This document shows, in pieces, positions 42,964-51,710 of a stretch of DNA of 64,000 bases. The DNA comes from JBFWVD01 sp050246915. GTDB taxonomy: Bacteria > Actinomycetota > Acidimicrobiia > Acidimicrobiales > Ilumatobacteraceae. The stretch lies in assembly GCA_050246915.1 (NCBI GenBank), contig JBFWVD010000006.1:29529-93528 (forward strand), read 5' to 3'. The notes beneath the pieces are model-generated. The model searched no databases. It saw nothing but the letters and a program-made list of their open reading frames with translations, and was not told where the DNA came from. The translations under genes were made by a program, and so were the position numbers. Every line of letters starts with the position of its first letter. The stretch's first letter is position 1.

Positions 42964-43839
42964 TCAGTTGCCTCCGAGGGGCGAGATGTACTGCTCGGCG
43001 AACCGTTCCATCTGCTCCCGCTTCCATTCGATCGTCGATGCCGGCGTCCCCTGGAAGTAGAACGGTGGAACCACGTAGTCGGTGAGACCCTTGTCCTGCA
43101 AGAGCTTTATCGTGTCGAGATCGAGCGCCGATGCAACACTGCTCATCCGGCGATAGGACGCGTTGGTGTTGCCCTCAGCTGCCAAGGCAGCGTCGAGCCT
43201 CGCCATGTGCTCCACGAGCACGTCGACCGGATGCGGGCCACCACCGATCCACCCGTCGTTGCGCGCCGCTCGGCGCAACGCCGCCGGAGAGTCACCCCCG
43301 ACCCACACCGGCACGCGCTGTGTCGGGGCCGGCGACATCTGGATCGGACCGAAGTCGTAGAACTCACCGTGATGCTCGACCATCTCGCCGGTGCACAGTT
43401 TGGCCATCACCTCGAGCATCTCGTCGGTGCGGCGTCCACGGGTGTGGAAGTCCTGCCCGGTGAGCCGGAACTCTTCCTCCATCCACCCGACGCCGATGCC
43501 GTTGATGACCCGATTGTTCGACAGATAGGCAGCAGTGGAGATGGCCTTCGCCGAGGTGAAGGGATCATGCAGGGGCAGGATGTAGATGCCCGCGGTGAGG
43601 TGGATCCGCGACGTGTGGCTGGCCACCGCGGTCGCCATCCCCCAGACGTCCGGCCAATGGGCGGCGGGATCCCACCAGACTGCACCGTCTTCGGTGTAGG
43701 GATACCTCGACCCGATATTGGCCGGCGTGATGAGGTGCTCCGAGAACGAGATCCCGTAGTACCCGGCCGCTTCGGCCGCCTTGGCGATGTCGACGATCTG
43801 CTCGGTCTCGGTGAACGAGACCGACTGCCAGAAGTTCAT
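42964..43839 (-). CDS. LLM class F420-dependent oxidoreductase (TIGR03619-like)
   Basis: 291 residues from ATG 43839 (GGGGGG-AATCAC upstream). GYYGISFSEHLITPANIGSRYPYTEDGAVWWDPAAHWPDVWG, TAGIYILPLHDPFTSAK, GIGVGWMEEEFRLTGQDFHTRGRRTDEML and VPVWVGGDSPAALRRAARNDGWIGG parallel the LLM at 22941, so the two are paralogs. Cofactor likely F420. One-base spacing to the P450 start indicates an operon. Confidence 0.87.
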   Translation of the reverse strand: MNFWQSVSFTETEQIVDIAKAAEAAGYYGISFSEHLITPANIGSRYPYTEDGAVWWDPAAHWPDVWGMATAVASHTSRIHLTAGIYILPLHDPFTSAKAISTAAYLSNNRVINGIGVGWMEEEFRLTGQDFHTRGRRTDEMLEVMAKLCTGEMVEHHGEFYDFGPIQMSPAPTQRVPVWVGGDSPAALRRAARNDGWIGGGPHPVDVLVEHMARLDAALAAEGNTNASYRRMSSVASALDLDTIKLLQDKGLTDYVVPPFYFQGTPASTIEWKREQMERFAEQYISPLGGN

Positions 43840-44051
43840 GTGATTCCCCCCGATCCACAGTGGTCGCCAATTGGGACCTCGCGGATCTGCGCACGTTACC
43901 CCGAGCACATCTGCACCCGGGTCGACCACCTTTCATCGTGGTCCCTCACGTGGCCCACAGCTGAACGCACGGGACGTTGTCCCCTACTACGCGACCTGCT
44001 GAATTCGTATGGTCCGAGCAACGCGATCTGCTCACGTCCCGGGGGTTGTAC

Positions 44052-45263
44052 ATGAGCGTCACCGAAGGACCCATCATTGCTTCGAAGCTCGGCTACGGCA
44101 TCAGCGATGCCGACCAGCACTTCTACGAGGGGCCGGACACCATCGTCCCGTACCTCGATCCGGAGCACCGCCACAAGTTCCGCTACATCGAGGTCGACGG
44201 TCGTACGCAACTGCTGTTGAACGACCGGCTGTACAAGCTCATCCCAGATCCGACGTACTCGAAGGTCAGCGCACCGGGTTCGATGGAGCAGTACTTCCGG
44301 GGCAACAACCCCGATGGCAAGACGCTGGGACAGATAGCCGGTCGTCCGATCACGCTCGAACCATCGATGCGCTATCCGGAGCCGAGACTCCAAGTGCTCG
44401 ATGAGCAAGGCGTTGACCTGTGCATCATGCTGCCGACCCAGGTGCTCGGTCTCGAGATCATGCTGTGGGAAGACCCTGCCGCGATGGTGAACTGCGTGCG
44501 GGCGCTCAATCGATGGACGCACGAGAACTGGACGTGGAACATCGACAACCGCGTCTTCACCACCGGCATCGTCAGCCTCATCGATCCGGTCGCCGCGGAG
44601 AAGGAACTCGAGATCCTCATCGAGCAGGGCTGCAAGGTCATCGGCATGCGCTCGGGGCCGATCCAACTGCCGGGCGTGTGGCGGTCGCCAGCCGATCCCA
44701 TCTACGACCGGTTCTGGTCGCGCTTCACCGAGGCCGGGCTGGTACTCGGCATGCACTCGGCCGACACGACCTACAGCCGCCATCCGGCCGAATGGGGTGA
44801 GTCGGGAGTGTGGATCGGGCACAAGCCCTCTCCCCTGGCGGAGATCATGGGCATCCACACGGTTCGTCCGGTGAGTGACACCATGGCCGCGTTCGTCGCC
44901 CACGGCCTGTTCGCGCGTCAACCGAAGTTGAAGGTCGCCGTCTTGGAACTCGGCTCTCTGTGGATCCGCGAACTCGTGGCCCGGATGAAGATCGCCTACG
45001 GCAAGACGCCGCAGCTGTTCACCGGCGACCCGATCGAGCAGTTCCTCGAGCACGTTTGGGTGATGCCGTTCTTCGAAGACGATCTCACCGACTTGGTGAA
45101 GTACTTCCCGGTCGAACACATCGTCTACGGCTCGGACTGGCCCCACCCCGAGGGTTTCGCCGACCCACAGGACTACATCGGTGATCTGAAGTCGTTCTCC
45201 GAGCGCGAGCAGAAGATGATCATGCGAGACAACCTTCGTAACCTCGTGTTCGGGGCCAGCTGA
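44052..45263 (+). CDS. Amidohydrolase family protein (PF04909, ACMSD-like)
   Basis: 403 residues from ATG 44052 (CGGGGG upstream). Metal-dependent TIM-barrel: the first motif reads SDADQHFYEG (D-x-x-H rather than D-x-H-x-H), a central LGMHSAD with His, and VYGSDWPHPEGF with the C-terminal catalytic Asp. Relatives decarboxylate or hydrolyse aromatic and cyclic substrates and are common in actinobacterial hydrocarbon or terpenoid clusters. It is divergent from the LLM-P450 operon across 212 bases. Confidence 0.85.
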   Translation: MSVTEGPIIASKLGYGISDADQHFYEGPDTIVPYLDPEHRHKFRYIEVDGRTQLLLNDRLYKLIPDPTYSKVSAPGSMEQYFRGNNPDGKTLGQIAGRPITLEPSMRYPEPRLQVLDEQGVDLCIMLPTQVLGLEIMLWEDPAAMVNCVRALNRWTHENWTWNIDNRVFTTGIVSLIDPVAAEKELEILIEQGCKVIGMRSGPIQLPGVWRSPADPIYDRFWSRFTEAGLVLGMHSADTTYSRHPAEWGESGVWIGHKPSPLAEIMGIHTVRPVSDTMAAFVAHGLFARQPKLKVAVLELGSLWIRELVARMKIAYGKTPQLFTGDPIEQFLEHVWVMPFFEDDLTDLVKYFPVEHIVYGSDWPHPEGFADPQDYIGDLKSFSEREQKMIMRDNLRNLVFGAS

Positions 45264-45286
45264 CACACTCGTCGGCCGCTCGACGA

Positions 45287-45305
45287 TCGCGTGCGGTGCA
45301 CGCGA
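45287..45305. terminator. Hairpin between convergent genes
   Basis: TCGCGTGC-GGT-GCACGCGA, 8-bp perfect stem, three-base loop, between the amidohydrolase stop (45263) and the PNPOx stop (45319). Bidirectional terminator by position. Confidence 0.55.
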
Positions 45306-45318
45306 CCGAACGATCACG

Positions 45319-45819
45319 TCATGAACGCGGCTCGACCGTTCCCTTTTCGCCGAGGGCTGCCTCATCGTGGCCGAGGATCGCTCTCACCAACCCGACGATC
45401 TTCCCCGCCGCAGATCCCGGGCCGTCCCAATACTCACCTGAGTCCACGTCGAAACGCAACACGGCGAGATCGGGATCGTCGGGTCCGTCGAACCATGCAC
45501 CGGCGATGGGATTCCAGAGCCGATGACGTTCGTCGACATCTCTCGAGATCGATGCGGTCCCTTGCAACGCGAGATACGTCCCGTGCTTGTCGTCGGCGCT
45601 CGACACATGCACCAGCGCGCGACTGGCGGCGATGTCGCCGACCCAGTCCGTTCCCATGCTCACCAAGAAAGACAGCCGCGCCCCAGAAGTCTCGAGACAG
45701 GTCACCGGCCGCGCCGTCAGTTCGTCTCCGATTGCCGTCGTCACCATCATGACCAGATGGCCATCAGGCATGAGCTCACCGAGTGGGCGGCTGTGCGGGG
45801 ATGTGTCGCTGGTGGGCAT
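45319..45819 (-). CDS. Pyridoxamine 5'-phosphate oxidase-like (general stress protein 26) family
   Basis: 166 residues from ATG 45819 (GGAG five bases upstream). Split beta-barrel: ELTARPVTCLETSGARLSFLVSMGTDWVGDIAASRALVHVSSADDKHGTYLALQGTASISRD, then HRLWNPIAGAWFDGPDDPDLAVLRFDVDSGEYWDGPG. This pattern matches YdaG/GSP26-like FMN- or F420-binding proteins; GEYWD is a signature. Probably cofactor-binding reductase or stress protein. It follows the SRPBCC gene in the same direction with 120 bases between. Confidence 0.85.
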   Translation of the reverse strand: MPTSDTSPHSRPLGELMPDGHLVMMVTTAIGDELTARPVTCLETSGARLSFLVSMGTDWVGDIAASRALVHVSSADDKHGTYLALQGTASISRDVDERHRLWNPIAGAWFDGPDDPDLAVLRFDVDSGEYWDGPGSAAGKIVGLVRAILGHDEAALGEKGTVEPRS

Positions 45820-45939
45820 GTGCGCTCCATGGGTCAGGTATCTGGTGCATTCCCTCAGGTAGCCTGCGACAAACGCGAGAGGCCACAACGAGGTGAATCC
45901 TTCGTCGGAGGGTTCAGTCGATCAACCCTTTCAAGCGCT

Positions 45940-46332
45940 TCATCGAACGCTCGTTGCGTGCGCGATCAGTGGCTGCGCGATCGTCGACGCGAGCTTGTGG
46001 ACCCCGCTCGGGGTCTCCGTCATCCGCACGGTGCAGCCGGTGGGCGAATCCGTGATCTCGAATCGCACCGTCGCTTCGATGAGCGGCCGCGCCCGAACCT
46101 GCATCTCGAGCATTCGAGGAGCCTCCGCCGCTCGGACGGTGCTGCGATCGGCGATGGCGATCGGACCGAAGCCCACGACGTGTTGGAACGAACTCCCCGG
46201 CTGCGGCCAGTCGGGCGACACCGCGCGGATGCGGCGCGCGCCCACGAGCCAGCGTGGATAGCTCTCCGGGGTGACCAACACCTCGAACACCTCGCTCACG
46301 GTGGAGGAGAACTGTTGCTCGCTGACAGCCAT
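45940..46332 (-). CDS. SRPBCC family protein with probable terminal frameshift
   Basis: 130 residues. START/SRPBCC (polyketide cyclase-like) fold: EVFEVLVTPESYPRWLVGARRIRAV, SSFQHVVGFGPIAIADRSTV and EATVRFEITDSPTGCTVRMTETPSG. The frame ends abruptly after STIAQPLIAHATSVR, but a +1 shift near 45963 would continue as ARNERSMKRLKGLID and stop at 45914, exactly the conserved closing helix of this family. A one-base deletion, in the genome or in the assembly, is the simplest reading. Ligand unknown. Confidence 0.8.
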   Translation of the reverse strand: MAVSEQQFSSTVSEVFEVLVTPESYPRWLVGARRIRAVSPDWPQPGSSFQHVVGFGPIAIADRSTVRAAEAPRMLEMQVRARPLIEATVRFEITDSPTGCTVRMTETPSGVHKLASTIAQPLIAHATSVR

Positions 46333-46416
46333 GTCACGGTTGTGCCCGATCCGACCGCTTCGCAACCTCGCCCGCTCCGGAACCGTCGCGTCGATCCGTC
46401 GTGATGACCGATTGCG

Positions 46417-47247
46417 TCAGACGCGAGCGATGAGCACACCCTCACCGTTGGCAGCGCGCAGGCCGTCGGGGCGGCCGTCCAGAAAGGGTCGGGCGATATC
46501 GACGGTCGGCACGGCTTGCGCCGTGGAGAAGCCTGCCTCCAGCGCCAACGCCACGATCTCGTCGGGGGTATAGAAGCTGATCCACGGTGTGCCCGAGGCC
46601 TGTGCCCCTCGCGCCGCGCCCTCCAGTCCCGGTCGTTCGGCTTCATCGACGAGCTCGAAGGGAAGCATGAACGACATGTCAACGACCGAGCCCGGTGCGA
46701 GGCTTGACAGCAGCCGGAGCGTCGCCGCGGTCGCGTCTTTGGAGATGTACATCGACACACCGCTCGAGGACACCAGCGCCGATGCCGTCGTGTCGAATCC
46801 TTCGGCCAGCAGTGCACGCCACCAATCAGCATCGGTCTCGAAGTCAACGGGGATCCGTCGCAGCCGATCTGGAACGCCGTAGCCGAGGGCCTCGAGGCGC
46901 TGACGCTTCCACGCCTGCGGTCCGGGCTGATCGATCTCGAACACGACGACGCTTCTGTCCAGATGACGTTGGGCGTACGTGTCGAGTCCGGCGCCGAGCA
47001 GGACGTATTGACCGATGTGCTCATCGGCCAGCAATTCTTCGACGAAGCGGGTGCGGGCGACGATCCCCACCCGATAGGGCCGTGTGCCCATCGGATGCAT
47101 GTCGGGGCGGTCACGCCAGTTCGACGGAGGCGCTGCCAGTTCGAGCCCGATCACATCGTCGATGAGATGCGGCGGGGCGTCGAGCTCGACGTGGAGCGCA
47201 CGCCAGAGGGCCGTTCGAACCGCGCTGCTATCGGGTTCCACGATCAT
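46417..47247 (-). CDS. Class I SAM-dependent methyltransferase (LCM/TIGR00027 family)
   Basis: 276 residues. N-terminal RTALWRALHVELD helix, YVLLGAGLDTYAQR (SAM-binding motif I of the leucine carboxyl methyltransferase-like group), VVFEIDQPGPQAWKRQRLEALG with the acidic residue after strand 2, and ALVSSSGVSMYISKD. The family in actinobacteria is mainly secondary-metabolite O-methyltransferases with unknown acceptors. Solitary gene, divergent from the enoyl-CoA hydratase at 47312 with 64 bases between. Confidence 0.88.
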   Translation of the reverse strand: MIVEPDSSAVRTALWRALHVELDAPPHLIDDVIGLELAAPPSNWRDRPDMHPMGTRPYRVGIVARTRFVEELLADEHIGQYVLLGAGLDTYAQRHLDRSVVVFEIDQPGPQAWKRQRLEALGYGVPDRLRRIPVDFETDADWWRALLAEGFDTTASALVSSSGVSMYISKDATAATLRLLSSLAPGSVVDMSFMLPFELVDEAERPGLEGAARGAQASGTPWISFYTPDEIVALALEAGFSTAQAVPTVDIARPFLDGRPDGLRAANGEGVLIARV

Positions 47248-47311
47248 GGGAGCGAGGATAGGTGAGGGGCAGCGCACGGCGTGAAGAGCACCCACTGCTA
47301 CGTTCGGCCGT

Positions 47312-48097
47312 ATGACGTACGCGACCTTGCTGGTCGATCGCAGGGACTACATCGCCTGGATCACGCTCAATCGCCCCGAGCGGCTCAACGCCCTCAACCT
47401 CGAGCTCATGAACGAGCTCACCGACGTGATGAACGACATCGCCGAGGATGATGCAGTGCGAGTGGCTGTCATCCGTGGTGCAGGCCGAGGCTTCGGAGCG
47501 GGAGCGGACCTCAAGGAGCAGTACGAGCATGCCAAGGACCCCACGTTCGGGCGGCTGCTCATCAAGACGATGCGACGTCTACAAGCGTCGATCGACAACT
47601 GCCCGAAGGTGAGCATCGCCGCGGTCAGCGGGCTGGCCTTCGCTGGCAGCCTCGAGATCATGATGACCTGCGATCTCGCCATCGCCACCGACGACTGCCA
47701 GCTCAGCGATCAACATGCCAACTTCGGCCTTCCTCCCGTCGGTTCGTCCACGCAACGCCTGCCGCGCCTCGTCGGCGCTCGCAAGGCCATGGAGCTGTTG
47801 ATGACGGGCATCTCCATCACGGGCAAAGAGGCCGCGGCGATCGGTCTCGTCAATCGATCGGTGCCCGTCGATCAGTTCGATGCCGCGGTCGAGGACTTCG
47901 CCCGGAGCATCGCCGACAAGAGTCCCTTGGTGACCGCCATGATCAAAGAGCTCGTCGACCACGGCATGCAGGCCGACTTCACCACCGGCATGGTGCTGGA
48001 GAAGTGGGCGGGCTATGCCTCGGGCGCTTGGGAAGACGTGCACGAGGGAATCGCTGCATTCAACGAGAAGCGCCGCCCGGACTACAAGGGCCGTTGA
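47312..48097 (+). CDS. Enoyl-CoA hydratase/isomerase
   Basis: 261 residues. Crotonase fold close to the classical pattern: IAWITLNRPERLNALNLELMNEL, RGAGRGFGAGADLKEQYE (oxyanion), SGLAFAGSLEIMMTCDLAIATDDCQL, and FGLPPVGSSTQRLPRLVGARKAMELLMTG. The Glu of the second catalytic position is replaced in the VGSSTQ segment, so it may be an isomerase. Single gene on the plus strand, ending 30 bases from a convergent SDR. Confidence 0.88.
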   Translation: MTYATLLVDRRDYIAWITLNRPERLNALNLELMNELTDVMNDIAEDDAVRVAVIRGAGRGFGAGADLKEQYEHAKDPTFGRLLIKTMRRLQASIDNCPKVSIAAVSGLAFAGSLEIMMTCDLAIATDDCQLSDQHANFGLPPVGSSTQRLPRLVGARKAMELLMTGISITGKEAAAIGLVNRSVPVDQFDAAVEDFARSIADKSPLVTAMIKELVDHGMQADFTTGMVLEKWAGYASGAWEDVHEGIAAFNEKRRPDYKGR

Positions 48098-48127
48098 ACC
48101 GGCACAACGACAACGCACAACAGACGC

Positions 48128-48862
48128 TCAGGCCAACGAACCTCCGTCGATGAGGTACTCGCCACCGGTGATGTAGCGAGATGCGTCGCTCACGAGGAAC
48201 AGAACCAGCTCACTCACTTCTTCGGGCTCCGCGGCGCGCTTCAACGGGATCTTGGGAAGGACATCGTCGGCATGCCACTTGAGCAATGCCCTCGACATCT
48301 CGGTGCGGATGAGGCCTGGGCCGACGCAGTTCACCCGGATGCCGTCGTCGGCCAACTCCAGCGCGGTGGCCCGCGTGAGTCCACGCACTGCGAACTTGGC
48401 GGTGACATAGCCCGTGCTCATCATGATCGCCTTGAAGCCTGAGGCCGAAGAGATGTTCACGATCGCTCCACCGCCACGACGACGCATCTCGGGTACCACC
48501 GCACGCGTGCCGAGAAAGGCCCCCATCAGGTTGTTGTCGAGCATCGAACGAAAGACGGCCTCATCGGTGTCATCGAACGAACGGTTGACGTGCTTACCGG
48601 CGTTGTTGACGAGGATGTCGAGTCCCCCGAACGCCGAGACCGCCGTCTCCACAGCCTCAGCCCAGCACATCGCGTCAGCGACGTTGCCGCAGACGAACCG
48701 GGCAGCCTCACCCAGCTCGCCTGCGGCGCGCTCGCCTTCCTCGGCGAGCAGATCGATGATCACGACGGAGGCTCCTTCGGCCACGAAGCGCTGAGCGTGG
48801 GCCAAACCCTGGCCACGCGCACCGCCGGACACGATCGCCACACGCTGCTCCAACACTCCCAT
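48128..48862 (-). CDS. SDR family oxidoreductase (FabG-like)
   Basis: 244 residues from ATG 48862, GGGGAGG upstream. SGGARGQGLAHA (12-23) as cofactor loop, LVNNAGKHVN (about 85), NISSASGFKAIMMSTGYVTAKFAVRGL with Ser, Tyr and Lys, and the C-terminal SDASRYITGGEYLIDGGS. The GARGQG loop resembles the 20-beta-hydroxysteroid dehydrogenase-like group. Substrate unknown, a hydroxy-acyl-CoA or steroid-like alcohol is plausible. Confidence 0.87.
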   Translation of the reverse strand: MGVLEQRVAIVSGGARGQGLAHAQRFVAEGASVVIIDLLAEEGERAAGELGEAARFVCGNVADAMCWAEAVETAVSAFGGLDILVNNAGKHVNRSFDDTDEAVFRSMLDNNLMGAFLGTRAVVPEMRRRGGGAIVNISSASGFKAIMMSTGYVTAKFAVRGLTRATALELADDGIRVNCVGPGLIRTEMSRALLKWHADDVLPKIPLKRAAEPEEVSELVLFLVSDASRYITGGEYLIDGGSLA

Positions 48863-48964
48863 CGGACCCTCCCCGCCTGCCCGCTGCGCGCGGACGATGG
48901 GAGGATCCTTACCCAGGCGGTTGCTCGCCGGGAAACGGGCGAGTCTCGAGCGCCAGCGACACGC

Positions 48965-49258
48965 CTACTTCTTGGTCGTCTCAGTCATCGCCTCGTGGGT
49001 CGTGGTGGTCTCTTCCATCATCGAACCGTCGGTGGTCTTCTCTTCCATCATCGAACCGTCGGTGGTCTTCTCTTCCATCATCGAACCGTCGGTGGTCTTC
49101 TCTTCCATCATCGAGCCATCGGTGGCCTTCTCTTCCATGACGGTGGTCTCGGTCGGCGCGGCGGGTGTGTTGGTGTTCCCGCCGTCGTCGCCGCAGGCGG
49201 CGAGTGTGAAGACCGCGGCAATCGCAATTGACGCAGCGGCAAGTCGTTGTCTGTACAT
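48965..49258 (-). CDS. Lipoprotein with Met-rich 10-residue tandem repeats
   Basis: 97 residues from ATG 49258 (GGAG seven bases before). Signal peptide ends LAAC with C22, followed by GDDGGNTNTPAAPTETTV and then four nearly identical units built on TDGSMMEEK, ending in a Thr/Glu-rich tail. Each unit has a Met-Met pair beside acidic residues. No folded domain is evident: an extended surface or periplasmic-space tether or metal/oxidant-binding peptide. It lies 35 bases after the CcdA-like gene in the same direction, so it belongs to the TlpA-CcdA transcript. Confidence 0.8.
   Translation of the reverse strand: MYRQRLAAASIAIAAVFTLAACGDDGGNTNTPAAPTETTVMEEKATDGSMMEEKTTDGSMMEEKTTDGSMMEEKTTDGSMMEETTTTHEAMTETTKK
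49011..49130. repeat. 30-bp tandem repeat, four copies, in the lipoprotein gene
   Basis: Unit TCTTCCATCATCGAACCGTC plus 10 more bases, copies at 49011, 49041, 49071 and 49101. The first three are identical; the fourth carries three substitutions. It encodes the TDGSMMEEK repeat. Copy number is likely variable by slippage. Confidence 0.9.
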
Positions 49259-49293
49259 GAGTGTCTCCATTGATGGTTGGGGGACGAGCGCCG

Positions 49294-50049
49294 TCAGACG
49301 ACGGCGTCGATGAGTTGGGCGGTTCGACCGGTGAGCCAATCGACTCGGCCCGAGATCACGAGGAGTCCGACAACGGTCATGACCATCGCCGATGCCAGCT
49401 GCAGTCGTTGCGACGCGCGCCCGAGACGGATCGGTCGCGTCGGAGCGACGCTGACCGCCAGTGCGATGGCGACGAAGGGCAGACCGACGCCGAAGCTGTA
49501 GATCAACAGAGTGAAGGCGCCGCTCGCCGCCGTGTCGACCTGGGCAGAGGCCACAAGCGCTGCTCCGAGGAGTGGACCTGCGCACGGCGTCCACGCCGCG
49601 CCGAAGGTGACGCCGAACAGCAATGGGCGGGCGACCCCGTGCGCAGGTACAGCAAGGTTGCCGAGCGGTCGCAATGCGGGGAGCCGCGCCAAGCCGGCCG
49701 AGGACAACACGAGAGCGACGCCGAACACGACCAGAAGGCCGCCACCGAGCCGCGAAACGAGCTCGCGTGAGCGATCCACCGCTCCACTGGCCACGGCGAC
49801 GAGCGCCCCGAACGACGCGAACACTGCGCTGAACCCCGCCACGAAGATGATCGCGTCGCGGACCATGCCAGCTCGGTTGTCGAGCAACACCGTTGTCGCA
49901 ACGCTGGTTGCTCCATCGTCATCACCTCTGCGGGCGGGGCTCGAGGAGATCATCGCCACGTAGGCAGGAACAAGTGGTGCAACACACGGCGATACGGAAG
50001 ATGCAACGCCAGCACCGAACACTGCGAGCTGCTCGCTCAGGGAGATCAC
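49294..50049 (-). CDS. CcdA-type cytochrome c biogenesis/thiol-disulfide transmembrane protein
   Basis: 251 residues, six predicted membrane helices. Conserved Cys motifs: SPCVAPLVPAY (C22) in helix 1 and TPCAGPLLGAAL in helix 4, the pair that moves electrons from cytoplasmic thioredoxin to outside partners. Its ATG overlaps the stop of the TlpA-like thioredoxin gene (ATGA), a common pairing (DipZ-like split). Together they reduce disulfides for cytochrome c maturation or oxidative repair; c-type cytochromes at 11652 and 56673 are potential clients. Confidence 0.88.
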   Translation of the reverse strand: MISLSEQLAVFGAGVASSVSPCVAPLVPAYVAMISSSPARRGDDDGATSVATTVLLDNRAGMVRDAIIFVAGFSAVFASFGALVAVASGAVDRSRELVSRLGGGLLVVFGVALVLSSAGLARLPALRPLGNLAVPAHGVARPLLFGVTFGAAWTPCAGPLLGAALVASAQVDTAASGAFTLLIYSFGVGLPFVAIALAVSVAPTRPIRLGRASQRLQLASAMVMTVVGLLVISGRVDWLTGRTAQLIDAVV

Positions 50050-50660
50050 TGAACGGCCGCCCGAGGCGAAGTGGGGTCAACCCCGAGCAACGTGCGAATC
50101 GCGTCCTCGGTCTGCTGGTAGCGCCCTTCGCCGAAATGGACCAGCCGTCGGTCGCCCTGGCGGTCATGCAGATAGAACGCCGGCCAGTAGTGGTTGTCGA
50201 ACGCTTTCCAGTTCACCGCGTCGTTGTCGATGGCGACCGGGAAGGTGATCGCGTTGTCCTGCACGTAGGAACGGACTGCGTCGACGTCGCGCTCGTAGTC
50301 GAACTCGGGTCGATGGATCGACAACACGACCAAGCCGTCAGAACCGTAGCGATCGTTCCAGCTCTTCACCCATGGCAACGTGTGTTGACAGTTGATGCAG
50401 CCGAAGGTCCAGAAGTCGTAGAGCACGACCTTGCCGGCGAGGTCCGCCGGGGCGAGCGGCGCGCTGTTGATCCAGGTCGGAGAGACGATGGCCGGTGCAC
50501 CGCCGCTGATCACTGGCAGGTCGACCGGTGTGGTCTCTGCGCCTGCCTGTGCGGCACTCTCGGATATCACGTCGCTGCTCCGCCGATTGGCGAAGACGAC
50601 GGCCACCGAGGCGAACAGCACCAAACTCACGAGGAGAACAATCCGCGGCGATCTACTCAT
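50046..50660 (-). CDS. Membrane-anchored thioredoxin/TlpA-like protein
   Basis: 204 residues from ATG 50660 (AAGGGAG upstream). A single N-terminal membrane helix (7-25), then a thioredoxin fold with WTFGCINCQHTLPW (active-site CxNC), VVLSIHRPEFDYERD, FPVAIDNDAVNWKAFDNHYWPAFYLHDRQG with the conserved cis-Pro loop. WTFGCINC is the DipZ/NrnA-like (thioredoxin-like fold in DipZ) form. Works outside the membrane with CcdA encoded next. First gene of the TlpA-CcdA-lipoprotein operon. Confidence 0.88.
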   Translation of the reverse strand: MSRSPRIVLLVSLVLFASVAVVFANRRSSDVISESAAQAGAETTPVDLPVISGGAPAIVSPTWINSAPLAPADLAGKVVLYDFWTFGCINCQHTLPWVKSWNDRYGSDGLVVLSIHRPEFDYERDVDAVRSYVQDNAITFPVAIDNDAVNWKAFDNHYWPAFYLHDRQGDRRLVHFGEGRYQQTEDAIRTLLGVDPTSPRAAVQ

Positions 50661-50849
50661 GGTCGGGCTCCCTTCATCGTCGTCCCACACGACTGGACAC
50701 CAGGGCATGGTAAGAACGACCCGCGCACAGGGGTGCCTGTATCGGCGCTTGTTTCGCGCTTCGTAAGGAACCCGATCACGATGGTGCCGAGGGCCAGGGT
50801 GGGCGCAACACCCGACGCCTAGTGTTGGCAGTCCGAGGAGGTCCACACC

Positions 50850-51665
50850 ATGCGCGTTCGCGTCCCGAACTTCGACGTCTCAGATCTCACACCTCTGTGG
50901 TCGCCACACCGGGAGTTCGCTCACCGGGTCAACTCGATCGGCATCATCCCGTCCGCGATCGAGCCGTTCCTCATCAAGGTGTTGCGCCGGGCCAAGACGG
51001 AGCTCGACCCTGTCGCTGACGCCGAACTGATCGCCGACGTCGATCTGTTCAACCGCCAAGAGGCCCAGCACTACAAGAAGCACGAGTTGTTCAACGAAAT
51101 GGTGGCGTCGAACGGTTACCCAGGTATCCGGGATCATGACCAGGCGTTGAAGGACCAATACAACCAATGGTTCCGGGAGAAGGACCTCGAGTGGCTCCTC
51201 AGCTATTGCGAGGCTTTCGAGTCGCTCGTCGCCGGGGGTGCAGAGCAGTGGGTCGACTACGGCTGGGGTTCGTACCTCGATGGTGCCGATCCCCGGATGA
51301 TCGAGCTCTGGCGCTGGCACCTCGCCGAGGAATACGAACACCGCACCGTCGTGCACCGGTTGTTCCACCGGCTTGTCTCGGGCTCGCCTGACGACGTCTA
51401 CAACAAGCGGGTCAGCGGCCTCGCCTTCTTCCTGGAGCATCTCCCCACCGTCGTCGACCCACTTCGGCTCTACTTGTTGTCGGTGGATCGCGCCCACATG
51501 ACCCCGGAGGAAGTGGCGCAGTCGCAAGAGCGTGATGCGCAGGTCGAAGCCCGGGCCGAGGAGTTCTTCACGTCGGTCGCCGATGTGATGTCTCCAGATT
51601 GGGATCCCGAGAAGCTCGCCCCGCCCAAGCACCTCGAAGAAGTGCTCGCGTGGTATCCGGACTGA
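50850..51665 (+). CDS. Predicted metal-dependent hydrolase (PF10118, ferritin-like helices)
   Basis: 271 residues, GAGGAGG before ATG 50850. All-helical with metal-ligand patterns FNRQEAQHYKKHELF (ExxH), SYCEAFESL and WRWHLAEEYEHRTVVHRLFH, typical of the DUF/PF10118 'metal-dependent hydrolase' family that structurally resembles di-iron ferritin-like enzymes. The substrate is unknown; members near fatty-acid or steroid genes have been noted. Single gene, convergent to the HD-GYP gene with 45 bases between. Confidence 0.85.
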   Translation: MRVRVPNFDVSDLTPLWSPHREFAHRVNSIGIIPSAIEPFLIKVLRRAKTELDPVADAELIADVDLFNRQEAQHYKKHELFNEMVASNGYPGIRDHDQALKDQYNQWFREKDLEWLLSYCEAFESLVAGGAEQWVDYGWGSYLDGADPRMIELWRWHLAEEYEHRTVVHRLFHRLVSGSPDDVYNKRVSGLAFFLEHLPTVVDPLRLYLLSVDRAHMTPEEVAQSQERDAQVEARAEEFFTSVADVMSPDWDPEKLAPPKHLEEVLAWYPD

Positions 51666-51710
51666 CACTCCCCGGGCGCTTGCTTCGCGGTCGTGCGGAA
51701 CCGCGCCGAC

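Noticed and set aside
49011..49130. 30-bp repeats as a CRISPR array
   Set aside because: Repeats abut without spacers, stay in frame and encode a lipoprotein repeat; no cas genes.
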